Positions 42,182 through 51,253 of a stretch of 64,000 bases of DNA are shown here, piece by piece. Each line of letters begins with the position of its first letter. Position 1 is the stretch's first letter. Position numbers and translations under genes: made by a program. The stretch is from positions 110,613 to 174,612 of the forward strand of contig NZ_JARHTP010000024.1 of assembly GCF_029223485.1 (NCBI RefSeq). Reading direction: 5' to 3'. This DNA comes from Streptomyces coacervatus. Lineage in GTDB: Bacteria; Actinomycetota; Actinomycetes; Streptomycetales; Streptomycetaceae. The notes under the pieces are model-generated. The model saw nothing but the letters and a program-made list of their open reading frames with translations, ran no database searches and was not told where the DNA came from.

Positions 42182-44269
42182 ATGACAACACCTGCAGCAC
42201 TGATCGTGGATGCCGCCGCCTACGCGCAGGCGGTCGAGGACGCCGTTCGGGCGGCGGCCGCGTACTACGAGGGCGGCACCTCGCCGCTCGACGACGACAC
42301 CTACGACCGGCTGGTGCGCGGAATCGCCGCATACGAGGCCGAGCACCCCGAGCAGGTGCTGCCCGATTCCCCCAGCGGGAAGGTGGCTGGCGGCGCGGTG
42401 GAGGGCGATGTCCCGCACACGGTGGCGATGCTGAGCCTGGACAACGTGTTCTCGCCGGAGGAGTTCACCGCCTGGACGGAGTCCCTGGCCCGCCGGATCG
42501 GCCACGAGGTCACCCGCTTCCACGTGGGGCCGAAGCTGGACGGGCTCGCGGTCGCCGCCCGCTACACCGGTGGCCGCCTCACCCGGCTGATCACCCGCGG
42601 GGACGGGACGGCCGGGGAGGACGTCTCGCATGCGATCGGCACCATCGAGGGGCTGCCCGAGCAACTGGGCAAGCCGGTCACCGTGGAGGTGCGCGGCGAA
42701 GTCCTGATGACGACGGCCCAGTTCGAGTACGCCAACGAGGTGCGCACCGGGCATGGCGGGCAGCCGTTCGCGAACCCGCGCAATGCGGCGGCGGGCACGC
42801 TGCGGGCCAAGGAACGCCTCTACACGGTGCCGATGACGTTCTTCGGCTACGGCCTGTTGCCCCTGCCCGACACCGAGCCCGCCCTGGCCGAGCGGCTGAC
42901 CGCGTCCGCGCACAGTGACCTGATGGGCCTGGTGGCCGAGCTCGGCGTGCACACCAGCGCCGGCACCGCGGTCCCGGACACGCTCGCCGAGAGCGTGGAG
43001 CAGGTCCTGGCCCGGGTGCAGGAAATCGCCGCGGCCCGCGCCGAGCTGCCGTTCGGCATCGACGGCATCGTCATCAAGACCGACCTCGCTGCCGACCAGC
43101 AGGCCGCGGGATCCGGCTCGCGCGCGCCGAGGTGGGCGATCGCCTACAAGCTGCCAGCCGTGGAGAAGATCACGCGGCTGCTGGAGGTGGAGTGGAACGT
43201 CGGCCGGACCGGGATCATCGCGCCGCGCGGCGTGCTCGAGCCGGTCGTCATCGACGGCTCGACGATCACTTATGCCACCTTGCACAATCCGGCCGACATC
43301 ACCCGTCGCGATCTGCGTCTGGGCGACCACGTCATGGTCCACCGGGCCGGTGACGTCATCCCCCGCATCGAGGCGCCGGTCGCCCACCTGCGCACCGGCG
43401 ACGAACAGCCCATCGTCTTCCCGGAGTTCTGCCCGCGCTGTGGATCGGACATCGACAAGAGCGAGGAGCGCTGGCGGTGCGCGCAGGGCCGCAACTGCCA
43501 CCTGGTCGCCTCCCTCTCGTATGCCGCCGGCCGCGATCAGCTCGACATCGAGGGCCTCGGCGCCACCCGGATCGTCCAGCTGGTCGACGCCGGCCTGGTC
43601 GCCGATCTCGCCGATGTGTTCACCCTCAACCGCGAGCACTTGCTCGGCCTGGAGCGGATGGGCGAGACCAGCACCGACAACCTGCTCGCCGCGATCGAGA
43701 AGGCCAAACAGCAGCCGCTGTCTCGGGTGTTGTGCGCGCTCGGGGTGCGCGGCACCGGCCGGTCCATGTCCCGGCGGATCGCCCGCCACTTCGCCACCAT
43801 GGACGCCATCCGTGCCGCCGACGCCGAGGCCATGCAGCAGGTCGAGGGCATCGGTGCGGAGAAGGCGCCCTCGATCGTCGCTGAACTCGCCGAGCTCGCC
43901 CCGCTCATCGACAAGCTCGCCGCCACGGGCGTCACCATGACCGAGCCCGGCGCCACCCCGCCAGCGGCGGCCGAAGCCGCTCCCGGCGAGGAGGCACCCG
44001 CGGCTGCGGCGGACGGCGGCCCGCTGGCCGGGATGACGGTGGTCGTCACCGGCGCGATGACCGGGGCCCTGGAGAAGCTGTCCCGCAACGAGATGAACGA
44101 GCTCATCGAGCGGGCCGGCGGGCGCTCCTCGTCCAGCGTCTCCAGGAAGACGACGCTCGTCGTCGCGGGCGAGGGTGCGGGCTCAAAGCGCGCCAAGGCC
44201 GAACAGCTCGGCATCAGCCTCGCTACCCCCGACGAGTTCGCCGCCTTGGTCGCCGACCACCTGATCTGA
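42182..44269 (+). CDS. ligA: NAD-dependent DNA ligase LigA, accessory copy
   Basis: 695 residues, the usual LigA length. Order: Ia domain, adenylation domain with K118 in PKLDG, the G-E-V-L-M and I-D-G-I-V-I-K motifs, an OB fold (WNVGRTGIIAPRGVLEPV), a four-cysteine zinc finger (CPRCGS then RCAQGRNC), helix-hairpin-helix repeats and a C-terminal BRCT domain (about 615-695). It seals nicks using NAD. An ATG 9 bp upstream (42173) is an alternative start. The usual acidic residue before the active lysine (xELK or EPK) is glycine-proline here. Probably additional to the chromosomal ligase. Confidence 0.95.
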   Translation: MTTPAALIVDAAAYAQAVEDAVRAAAAYYEGGTSPLDDDTYDRLVRGIAAYEAEHPEQVLPDSPSGKVAGGAVEGDVPHTVAMLSLDNVFSPEEFTAWTESLARRIGHEVTRFHVGPKLDGLAVAARYTGGRLTRLITRGDGTAGEDVSHAIGTIEGLPEQLGKPVTVEVRGEVLMTTAQFEYANEVRTGHGGQPFANPRNAAAGTLRAKERLYTVPMTFFGYGLLPLPDTEPALAERLTASAHSDLMGLVAELGVHTSAGTAVPDTLAESVEQVLARVQEIAAARAELPFGIDGIVIKTDLAADQQAAGSGSRAPRWAIAYKLPAVEKITRLLEVEWNVGRTGIIAPRGVLEPVVIDGSTITYATLHNPADITRRDLRLGDHVMVHRAGDVIPRIEAPVAHLRTGDEQPIVFPEFCPRCGSDIDKSEERWRCAQGRNCHLVASLSYAAGRDQLDIEGLGATRIVQLVDAGLVADLADVFTLNREHLLGLERMGETSTDNLLAAIEKAKQQPLSRVLCALGVRGTGRSMSRRIARHFATMDAIRAADAEAMQQVEGIGAEKAPSIVAELAELAPLIDKLAATGVTMTEPGATPPAAAEAAPGEEAPAAAADGGPLAGMTVVVTGAMTGALEKLSRNEMNELIERAGGRSSSSVSRKTTLVVAGEGAGSKRAKAEQLGISLATPDEFAALVADHLI

Positions 44270-44282
44270 GCTGCCGGTCATG

Positions 44283-44321
44283 CGTGTGGGGCCCGCACCG
44301 GCACGGTGCGGGCCCCACACG
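44283..44321. terminator. strong terminator after ligA
   Basis: A perfect 18-bp stem (CGTGTGGGGCCCGCACCG) with a 3-nt loop, 13 bp after the ligA stop. It probably works in both directions between ligA and the convergent gene at 44328. Confidence 0.85.
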
Positions 44322-44327
44322 TTGGGT

Positions 44328-44630
44328 TCAGCTGGCCGCGGCTTCCGCCGGCTCGGGTTCCGGATGCCAGGCCTTGGTCCGTACGGCGGCCTCGACGTCG
44401 AATCGGGGCTTGCCCTCGTCGTTCGCGTGGGCAGTGACGGCGGCTTGAACCTTGTCGGCCGCCTTCCACCAGTGCTGCCAGGCCTTCTCGTACGTCTCGG
44501 TCTACTCCTGCGACCACGGTGCTTCCGTGGGCCGACCGTAGCGGTCCCGCAGTTCCAGTACCTGAGCGTGCGCCTCGTCGGCTGCCTGCTGCATCTCCAC
44601 GAGATCATCGAATGTGTGTGCCACGTCCAT
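44328..44630 (-). pseudogene. small hypothetical protein with in-frame TAG
   Basis: From the ATG at 44630 the frame reads MDVAHTFDDLVEMQQAADEA, reaches TAG at codon 43 (44502-44504), and then continues in the same frame as TETYEKAWQHWWKAADKVQA to a stop at 44328, 100 codons in all. A single base change of CAG to TAG accounts for it. The residues on both sides look like one protein. Family not recognised. Confidence 0.65.
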
Positions 44631-44673
44631 GGATCCTATGACGCTCGCGCCGGTAGCCTCGCCCGATGACCTC

Positions 44674-44754
44674 ATGTGTTATCTGGGGTCGCTGACACGT
44701 CGCAGCACGTCAGCTCGGTGATCATCCATTCAGCTACGTGAGGCATGTGCGACA
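44674..44754 (-). repeat. intergenic repeat, copy next to gene 44764
   Basis: Minus strand: CACATGCCTCACGT at one end, GAGCTGACGTGC in the middle, and ACCCCAGATAACACA at the other. A related copy in the same orientation lies at 45824-45906, and a shorter one, inverted, at 45700-45752. They bracket the gene 44764-45642. Confidence 0.5.
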
Positions 44755-44763
44755 TCCTTGTGC

Positions 44764-45642
44764 TCACGTTGACGTGGCGATCCGGTCCCAGGTGGCCCGC
44801 ATCCTCGTCAGAGCCGGTTGGATGGCCGCGCCCGGCCACCCAAATCGGTCGTAGAGCCGATCCAAAATGTTCGCCATGGCCCGTGGCGTCCCGCTCAAGT
44901 ACTGGGCAGTCATCTTCGGAGTGGTCTCGATGCTGCCGAAGGCATCTGCGTGAGTGGGGTCCAACAGCGCACCCTGATAGGTGAAGTACTGCGTGATGCC
45001 GTGTTCGCGGCCATGGGCCACTGCGGACATGACCTTGTAGTAGGTCTCGCCGAGCCCCTTGGGCTGGCCAACCGCCTCGTCGATCAGCTTGGTCGCGCTG
45101 GGCGGCTTCGAGCCGATGTAGGGATGCGGATTCGCCTTGGGGTGCGGGGTCAAGCCGTGGTTGCGCGCCGAGTCGAAGATGGCCTTGGTCCGGTTGTCCA
45201 GCACGTTGATGCTCTCTTGGGGCTGCTTCAGCAACACTGCCAGTCGCTTCCCCTCCGACAGAGACACCAGCCGTTCGTTCTGCTGTCGACATATCCGCTC
45301 AAGCGGTGTGATCTCCGGGTCAAGCAGGTGATATCCCCGGGCCGCGACTTCCATCGCGCTGCGGGCTTCAGCCGACGGGCCGTAGATCACCCGCGACTGC
45401 GGCCGCAGTAGGGCAGCCAGGCAGGCCAAGTGGTCCACGGCTACGAGGGTGAGCAGCAGTCCGGCCATGTTGGCGTTTCGGCTCGGCCTCGGACCCCAGT
45501 CGTCGGCATAAGGCTCGCCGACGACCTCCAGGGCCGCCGGCGAGCCAGTGAGGAAGCCTTCGTAGATCTGGCGGTCCTGGCTGAACTGGTCGCACACCGC
45601 GGTGAGGGAGTTAGTGAGATCGCCCCAAGCGTCGGAGGACAT
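44764..45642 (-). CDS. hypothetical protein, bracketed by repeats
   Basis: 292 residues from the ATG at 45642. It is helical, with LLLTLVAVDHLACLAALL near residues 60-80, then RSAMEVAARGYHLLDPEITP and the downstream block TYYKVMSAVAHGREHGITQY. The His-rich S-A-x-x-H-G pattern is common in abortive-infection-like or HEPN-like helical proteins, but I cannot assign it. Related repeats lie on both sides. Confidence 0.65.
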   Translation of the reverse strand: MSSDAWGDLTNSLTAVCDQFSQDRQIYEGFLTGSPAALEVVGEPYADDWGPRPSRNANMAGLLLTLVAVDHLACLAALLRPQSRVIYGPSAEARSAMEVAARGYHLLDPEITPLERICRQQNERLVSLSEGKRLAVLLKQPQESINVLDNRTKAIFDSARNHGLTPHPKANPHPYIGSKPPSATKLIDEAVGQPKGLGETYYKVMSAVAHGREHGITQYFTYQGALLDPTHADAFGSIETTPKMTAQYLSGTPRAMANILDRLYDRFGWPGAAIQPALTRMRATWDRIATST

Positions 45643-45823
45643 ACCAGCACGGTAAGAAACCGAAGGAGCGTATGCGAGCCGATCGGCGCAGCCGTGATTC
45701 ACGTGCCGAACGTGCCTTACAACCCCCAGATAATCCGTGAGGCAAGTACCGGCCGGGCCACTTGGCTCACATGTCTTCTCCGAACTACTGCGAGACGGGA
45801 CTTCGTCCGAGATCAACCCGGAC

Positions 45824-45906
45824 CCGTGTGTTATCTAGGGTCCGGTGTCTGACTTCGCAGCTCAGCGGCTATGCAGGGGCTACAGGCACATTAGGCACGT
45901 GACTGC
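45824..45906 (-). repeat. intergenic repeat, second copy
   Basis: Minus strand: CACGTGCCTAATGTGCC, then GAGCTGCGAAGTCAG, then ACCCTAGATAACACA. It agrees with the copy at 44674-44754 at both ends and in the GAGCTG centre. A third, partial, inverted copy (CACGTGCCGAACGTGCC, ACCCCCAGATAA) is at 45700-45752, directly upstream of gene 45642. Confidence 0.5.
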
Positions 45907-46055
45907 TCGTGAAACTGGGATCGCACCCCGGAGGGTTGCCAAGATAACGGCCCCGATGATTGCCAGTCGCCGCAGCGAGCCCAGTGTCCAGCGCTTCCTG
46001 GGCCAGGCCATCCGTCATGGCCGAGTCGACGGCGTTGCCGAGCTTGTCTGCCTTC

Positions 46056-47402
46056 TCATTCTCGGTCCCGAAGAATAGGAAGTAGCAGGCCAGCCGGTGG
46101 GGCGTCCAGTACACCGGCGTCGAAGGTCGGCCGATGGGTCCAGGCCGCATTCGATCGAAAGTCCACTACGCCACCGCTGAACGAAACTCCGGCGAAGGAA
46201 ATATCGCTATTGATGAATCTGGCGCGATCGAAGTAAACCCTCTCTTTACCAGTGAAGACAGCCTTGCGGAATGAGACAGAGGCGCCCGTGAAGTGCACAC
46301 CCGCAAAAGAGACCCGCGTCCCATTGAAACGGGTTTCGGCGAACGAGACTTCACCGTCGGTAAAGTGTGCATCGTCGAAGAACAGTTCGCCGCGATAGAG
46401 CGTAGTGAGCACATGAGGACGATCACTGTTGGCCGCGTCGGTTCCAAAGAACACGCTGGCACCAGTGAAGCGGGCGTGGAAGAATCTCACCTCAGCTCCA
46501 GTGAAGTCTGCTCCTTCGAACGACACCTCGCCCCGTGCGAAACGGCCTTCCGAGAACCACACCTCACCCCCCGCGAAGCTGGCACAGGAGAACATCACCG
46601 TGGCTCCAGTGAACCGAGCGCTCCGGAAGAACACCCTACCTCCGGTGAAGTGCGCACGTTCGAATGACACCTCTCCGCCGCTGAAGTGGGCGTCGTCGAA
46701 CGACACCTGACCTCCGGTGAAGTGCGCACGTTCGAATGACACCTCTCCGCCGCTGAAGTGGGCGTCGTCGAACGACACCTGACCTCCGGTGAAGTGCGCA
46801 CGCACAAAGGAGACTTTTCCCTTTGCGAACCGCGCGCCAGTGAAATTTCCGCCGTCGAATACCGCACCACTGAAGTCGAAGTCGTGCCCCTCCCACGAGG
46901 TCCCGAAACCGGTGACTTCCTCCTGCAGGTGATCACGGATGATGCGGATGACCGTGTGTCGGACCTCGCGGTCAGCCTGCCAGGTCAATCGCTCCTCGCT
47001 CGGTGCGGTCTCGGCGGGCTCGGCCGGGTAGGGCATGCGTAGATACGCACAGAGGACGTCGATACAAGTCTGGCGACGTTTGTCCCAGTCGTCGGCGAGG
47101 CCTGCCATCGCGTGGACGCCAGCCAGCCGACAGGCAGGTTCCTCATGCCCGAGGAGGCTGGCGGCCGTCGCGAACCGCTCGTTGAGCAGCCGTACCCGTT
47201 CATGGTCCAATGCTTCCTTGGCGCTCTGGCGGAGTTGCTTAGCTGAGAGCCAGGCTGCCAGTACTGCGATGCCACCGCCGATCAGCGCACCCCCAAGAGC
47301 CCACCATGGCGTTCCCGGCGCTGTCCCCTGGCCGGGAGGCTGAGGCAGCGGACCTACGGCAAGCGCCCCTAAGACGTCCACCAGGCTGGTCAGCGTCGTC
47401 AT
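46056..47402 (-). CDS. pentapeptide-repeat protein with N-terminal TM
   Basis: 448 residues from the ATG at 47402. One membrane segment (ALGGALIGGGIAVLAAWL) is followed by a helical linker with L-L-x-E-R-F-A-x-A-A-S-L-L-G, typical of actinobacterial pentapeptide proteins. From about residue 165 there are some 50 pentapeptide units such as AHFTG and VSFDD, which should form a right-handed quadrilateral beta helix. Part of the helix is encoded by a perfect tandem DNA duplication. Function unknown. Confidence 0.88.
   Translation of the reverse strand: MTTLTSLVDVLGALAVGPLPQPPGQGTAPGTPWWALGGALIGGGIAVLAAWLSAKQLRQSAKEALDHERVRLLNERFATAASLLGHEEPACRLAGVHAMAGLADDWDKRRQTCIDVLCAYLRMPYPAEPAETAPSEERLTWQADREVRHTVIRIIRDHLQEEVTGFGTSWEGHDFDFSGAVFDGGNFTGARFAKGKVSFVRAHFTGGQVSFDDAHFSGGEVSFERAHFTGGQVSFDDAHFSGGEVSFERAHFTGGRVFFRSARFTGATVMFSCASFAGGEVWFSEGRFARGEVSFEGADFTGAEVRFFHARFTGASVFFGTDAANSDRPHVLTTLYRGELFFDDAHFTDGEVSFAETRFNGTRVSFAGVHFTGASVSFRKAVFTGKERVYFDRARFINSDISFAGVSFSGGVVDFRSNAAWTHRPTFDAGVLDAPPAGLLLPILRDRE
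46641..46784. repeat. two perfect 72-bp tandem copies within the pentapeptide gene
   Basis: The 72-bp unit at 46641-46712 recurs base for base at 46713-46784, and 15 to 20 bp of a third copy follow. Each unit codes for 24 residues (HFTGGQVSFDDAHFSGGEVS plus FERA). The identity implies a recent duplication or ongoing expansion and contraction. Confidence 0.9.
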
Positions 47403-47544
47403 GGCTGTGACGGTAGATCAAAGTCGTCGGATTCTGGCAAGGGCTCGGCGAGGACCGCCGACGCGCCGGAAACGCGACGCGTCTCTGACTCGAACATGAC
47501 TTCAGGGGTTGACTCACGTCTGACTGCGTCGCAGTCAGTCCGTT

Positions 47545-48060
47545 TTATGCCGGTTCTCGGCGTCGGCGTTTCGAACTACGAGTTGGCCGATCGGTGGCAA
47601 CGAACACCGGCAAGTTCCTTCGTCGCTCATTGGAGTCAATTTGGCCGATCTTGTCATCGGTGGCCGCGAGGCTGACGGTCAGCTGCTCGACGTCGCCCAG
47701 CCATCCTTCGCGCTCGGCTTCGGTGATCCTGGCGTGGAGGTTCTCGCGGATCTCTTCCAGGCGGGGCCGTTCGCCTGGCCCCACGATTAGTATTGGGCAT
47801 CGAACATATGCGTGCTCATGCACGCAGCTGCTTCCGTATGCTCGGCCGCACTGTCCCAGGGCCAGCTTGCGCCGCTCGAAGTGCCCGAGGAACTCCTGCC
47901 ACTCCTCGTCGGTCACCGCCCGGTACTCCCCGGCGGGCCGTAGGCCGCGGTGCCGGGCGATGAAGGCTCGGTGAGTCTCGATGGCGTCTTCCGGGTAGAT
48001 CGCTAATGGTGGAGTCGGGTATTGGAACTCCCGGAATACCTCCCGGATGCGGGGGTGCTT
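47545..48060 (-). pseudogene. site-specific integrase, C-terminal remnant
   Basis: The minus-strand frame reads TDEEWQEFLGHFERRKLALG, then CGRAYGSSCVHEHAYVRCP, then RPRLEEIRENLHARITEAER and GWLGDVEQLTVSLAATDDKI. This is the zinc-type tail found at the end of many Streptomyces tyrosine recombinases. Only about 170 residues remain and no catalytic R-H-R-Y core is visible, so it is a stump. The frame remains open across the neighbouring plus-strand gene, but that part is not protein-like. Confidence 0.7.
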
Positions 48061-48108
48061 GAGGCAGCTCTGGCCCCTCCGGCGCACGAGCTGTGGTAGG
48101 CAGGGCTG

Positions 48109-48735
48109 ATGATCAGCCGACTCCCTCTCGATCAGCAACTCGAGTCCCTTCGTGCAGTTCTGTCCCGTAACGGTATGTTGACGGAGGTGTTGGCGCGGGC
48201 TGCGACGTTGGATCTCCCCGGGTGGTATGTGACGGCCGGCTGTCTGTTCCAGACCGTGTGGAACGTCGTCACGGGCAGCCCGCCGACCAACGGCATCAAG
48301 GACTACGACGTCTTCTACTTCGACGCCGGTGATCTGTCCTGGGAAGCCGAAGACGCGGTGATCAAGGCCGGGCGAGAGATCTTCGCCGACCTGCCTGTAG
48401 AGGTCGAGATCCGTAACGAGGCACGGGTTCACCTCTGGTATGAGGAAAAGTTCGGGGTGGCGTGTCCACCGTATGACTCCACCGAGGCGGCGATCGACAG
48501 TTTCGCCGCCACGACATGCTGCCTCGGAGTACGAGTGGAGGCGGACGGTCAGTGGCGCGTGTATGCACCGCACGGCCTGTCGGACGTGTTCAACCTCGTC
48601 GTTCGGCCAAACCCGGTGCTTGCCCCCCGGGCGGTCTATGAGACGAAGGCAGCGCGGTGGCGAGAGCAATGGCCCGAACTGACTGTCCTGGACTGGCCTT
48701 CCACAAGCGTCACGTCGAACTCGTCCGGCGACTGA
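48109..48735 (+). CDS. nucleotidyltransferase family protein (NTP_transf_6/DUF925-type)
   Basis: 208 residues. GWYVTAGCLFQTVWNVVTG followed by GIKDYDVFYFD is the signature of this nucleotidyltransferase-fold family, with the D-Y-D motif as the metal-binding acidic pair. F-G-V-A-x-P and the C-terminal HGLSDVFNLVVRPNP also match. The substrate of the family is unknown. It overlaps the end of the convergent recombinase gene by 26 bp. Confidence 0.85.
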   Translation: MISRLPLDQQLESLRAVLSRNGMLTEVLARAATLDLPGWYVTAGCLFQTVWNVVTGSPPTNGIKDYDVFYFDAGDLSWEAEDAVIKAGREIFADLPVEVEIRNEARVHLWYEEKFGVACPPYDSTEAAIDSFAATTCCLGVRVEADGQWRVYAPHGLSDVFNLVVRPNPVLAPRAVYETKAARWREQWPELTVLDWPSTSVTSNSSGD

Positions 48736-49868
48736 CGTCGGCGGCGTAGGCGGCCCAGTCCCCGCCGGATGCCTTCTGCCACTGGACGGCGACCTGGATG
48801 TGGACGCCGAGCATCCGGGCGAGGATCGCGGCGGGGAGTTCTGCGGCGAGGGTGAACAGGGCAGTGGAGCGGTCCTGTTGGGGGCGAATGCCGATCTTGT
48901 GGAGCCGCAGGCCGATCTGGCTGTCGCTGAGCGAGCGACCTGGCTGGCCTCCAGGGAAGAGCCAGGGGCCATCATCCGGGGTGCCGATCTTGGCCTTGCC
49001 TCGTCGGTTCGCGAGGAGTTCGTGGACCAGGGTGGCCAGCGACATGGGGAGGACGACCGGCGAGGTCCCGAAGGTGATCGCGACGGTCTCGCCGCTGATA
49101 TTGACGTCGTCGACGGTGAGTTGGCTGATGGTGGAGATCTTCTGTGCGTAGAGGATCAGCAGCAGTCCGGCGACGCGGTCCGCGGTGGGCAGGGTGTCGT
49201 CGTTGAGGAGGCGTCGTGCGTCGGCCCAGCGTTTCTCGCTGTCGATGGTGCCCTGCGGGCCCGTCCAGCGGACGGTGCCGAAGGTGAGGCCATGGGCATG
49301 GCGGTGCTGTACGGACCAGCGGACGAAATGGCCGGTCTCGTCACGGTAGGTGAAGGCGGGATCGGTCATCCAACGTTCCAGGTCGGCTTGCGTGCAGGTG
49401 CCCAGGGCAAGTCCCTGGGCGGCGAGCCAGGTGAGGAAGTTGTCGGCGGCGGTGACGTGGCAGCGAACGTTGATGTCCTGGAGCTGGGTGGTGTGCTGGT
49501 CACCGATGCGCCGGCGGAGTCGGCGCAGGTGGTGCCAGACCGCGTAGCCGTGCAGGATCCGGCGTGCGGTGAGGTCCGTGCGGGCCTGGACCGTTTCGGT
49601 GATCCATTTCTCCAGAGCGACGAGCCGTTCGTCACCCGGCGTCAGGGCGCCCGTAGCGACGAGGACGCTGCGTAGGTGCGCGAGCACCTTGCCCGAAGGA
49701 AGGTCGTCGAGGATGTCGTGGGTGACGCGACGTTCGTCGCGGCCGATGCGTTCCAGCAGGTCCTGGACCTTCGGCCGGGAGATCCAGGCCAGAGCGACGT
49801 CGGGGCGCTCGGCAGTCGTCAATGCCTGGTGGAGCGGCACAAGTTCAGGAGCGATGGTGCCGGGGGCC
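48710..49868 (-). pseudogene. recombinase-like protein, interrupted by IS3
   Basis: 376 codons from an internal ATG at 49840, open upstream to the IS3 boundary. The part around DRVAGLLLILYAQKISTISQ, then LTVDDVNISGETVAITFG, resembles the catalytic domain of tyrosine recombinases, and the C-terminus resembles their last helices, but the R-H-R-Y residues are not all evident. Reading across the insertion site (IS3 and one GGCC removed) extends the frame through GTIAPELVPLHQ into RHPVTVGHRAPG, which suggests the IS split the gene. Confidence 0.6.
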
Positions 49869-49892
49869 TTGACCCGGAATCTTGGACACGGG

Positions 49893-50750
49893 CTATGCGG
49901 CTTGGGCCAGGGTAGTTGATGTTGTGCCGAGTGCTGTCTCGTAGGCGATGGGGCTGCGGTGTCCGAGGCGGGAGTGACGGCGTCGGGTGTTGTAGCGGTG
50001 CAGCCAGCCGAACGCGTCGAGGCGGGCCTCGCGCTCGCTGGACCAGTGCTTGCGGCCCTGGAGCGTCTCTCGTTTGAACGTCGCGTTGAAGGACTCGGCG
50101 AGTGCGTTGTCCGCGCTGGAGCCGATCGCGCTCATCGACTGGCGGACGCCGGCCTGGCGGCACGGCGAAGGTGCATGACCGCTCCGGCGATGCTGCCGCG
50201 GGTGCGTTCGGCGGCCAGGGCGTCGGTGACGAGGTCGGTGCGCATGTGGTCCGCGATCGCCCAGCCGGCCAGGCGGCGTGAGGCGAGATCGATGACGGTT
50301 GCCAAATACAGGAACTTCCCGCCCTCCAGCGGGAGATAGGTGATGTCGCCGACGTACTTCGTGTTCGGCTCGCTCTCGGTGAAGTCGCGGCCGATCAGGT
50401 CCGGGGCCTTCACCGCGGCCGGGTCCGCGGTCGTGGTGCGGTGCCTGCGACGAAGCCGCACGCCTGCCAGGCCGATGCTCCGCATCACCCGCGCGATCCG
50501 CTTGTGGTTGACTCGCTCACCGTCGCCGCGGAGTTCGGCGGTGATCCTGGGGACGCCGTAGGTGCCGCCCGATTCGTGGTGCACGGTCCGTATCCGGGTG
50601 GCGAGGCGGGCGTCGGCCGCCTGCCGGGCGGCCCGGTCCGCGGCCGTCCGGCACCAGTAATAGAAGCTGGAGCGGGCGATGCCGAGGATGGTGCACAGCC
50701 GCTTCACGCCGTAGCGCGCTGGTGGTCGGCAACGAACTGGAAGCGGTTCA
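49893..50750 (-). pseudogene. IS3 OrfB transposase, internal deletion
   Basis: The frame reads YGVKRLCTILGIARSSFYYW, later TKYVGDITYLPLEGGKFLYL (first catalytic Asp, in GDITY), up to GSIAGAVMH. There it breaks, and the other frame resumes at MSAIGSSADNALAESFNATF (the catalytic Glu). The segment that normally lies between, with SDHGxQY and the second catalytic Asp, is missing and the frame is lost near 50170. The element cannot encode a working transposase. Confidence 0.85.
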
Positions 50751-51053
50751 CCAGCGCGTCTCCCCGGCGAAATACTTCGGCGCCTTGCGCAGGATCTCGC
50801 GTTCTTCCTCCAGTTCGCGGACCTTCTTGCGCAGAGCAGCGTTCTCCGCCTCCAGCGGTGTCGACGGCTCGGCCGGCAACTCCGCCCGGCGTCCGCGCGG
50901 CCGGCTCGCGCCGGCTGCCCGGACCCAGTTCCGCAAGGTCTCGGGGTTGATTCCCAAATCGGCGGCAACCTGCCGGATCGTCGCCTCGGGCCGCGACTGG
51001 TACAGCGCGACCGCGTCCGCCTTGAACTGCGACGGATAGTTCTTCATGACCAC
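50748..51053 (-). CDS. IS3 OrfA, DNA-binding subunit
   Basis: 101 residues: a helix-turn-helix (QVAADLGINPETLRNWVRAA) and a C-terminal leucine zipper (ENAALRKKVRELEEEREILR), as usual for IS3 OrfA. It overlaps the start of orfB, which is normally reached by frameshifting. A second ATG two codons downstream (51047) is an alternative start. Confidence 0.9.
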   Translation of the reverse strand: MVMKNYPSQFKADAVALYQSRPEATIRQVAADLGINPETLRNWVRAAGASRPRGRRAELPAEPSTPLEAENAALRKKVRELEEEREILRKAPKYFAGETRW

Positions 51054-51253
51054 GAGATGTCCGTCCTCAGATCCTCAGGATCCAGTGTCTCGTGTGTCCA
51101 AGATCAGGGGTCAAGGCCCGGTGTCCCACTGTCACTGGATGACGCCTCAACAACTGCAAACCGTGATCACGTAGGGGCTCAACTGGAAGGCTCGGAGACT
51201 GCGGCACACACTGGAAGTGGACCAGATAATCGGCAAGCAGTCATGGACTGGCT

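Larger units (their letters stand above)
49869..51114. mobile_element. IS3-family insertion sequence, 1246 bp
   Basis: Terminal inverted repeats TTGACCCGGAATCTTGGACA and its partner ending GTGTCCAAGATCAGGGGTCAA (17 of 20 positions agree). It is flanked by GGCC at 49865-49868 and 51115-51118, a 4-bp duplication. Two minus-strand reading frames code for orfA and a damaged orfB. Confidence 0.9.

Noticed and set aside
48100..48975. Extension of the integrase remnant upstream on the minus strand
   Set aside because: This part is antisense to the clear nucleotidyltransferase gene and has no integrase similarity.
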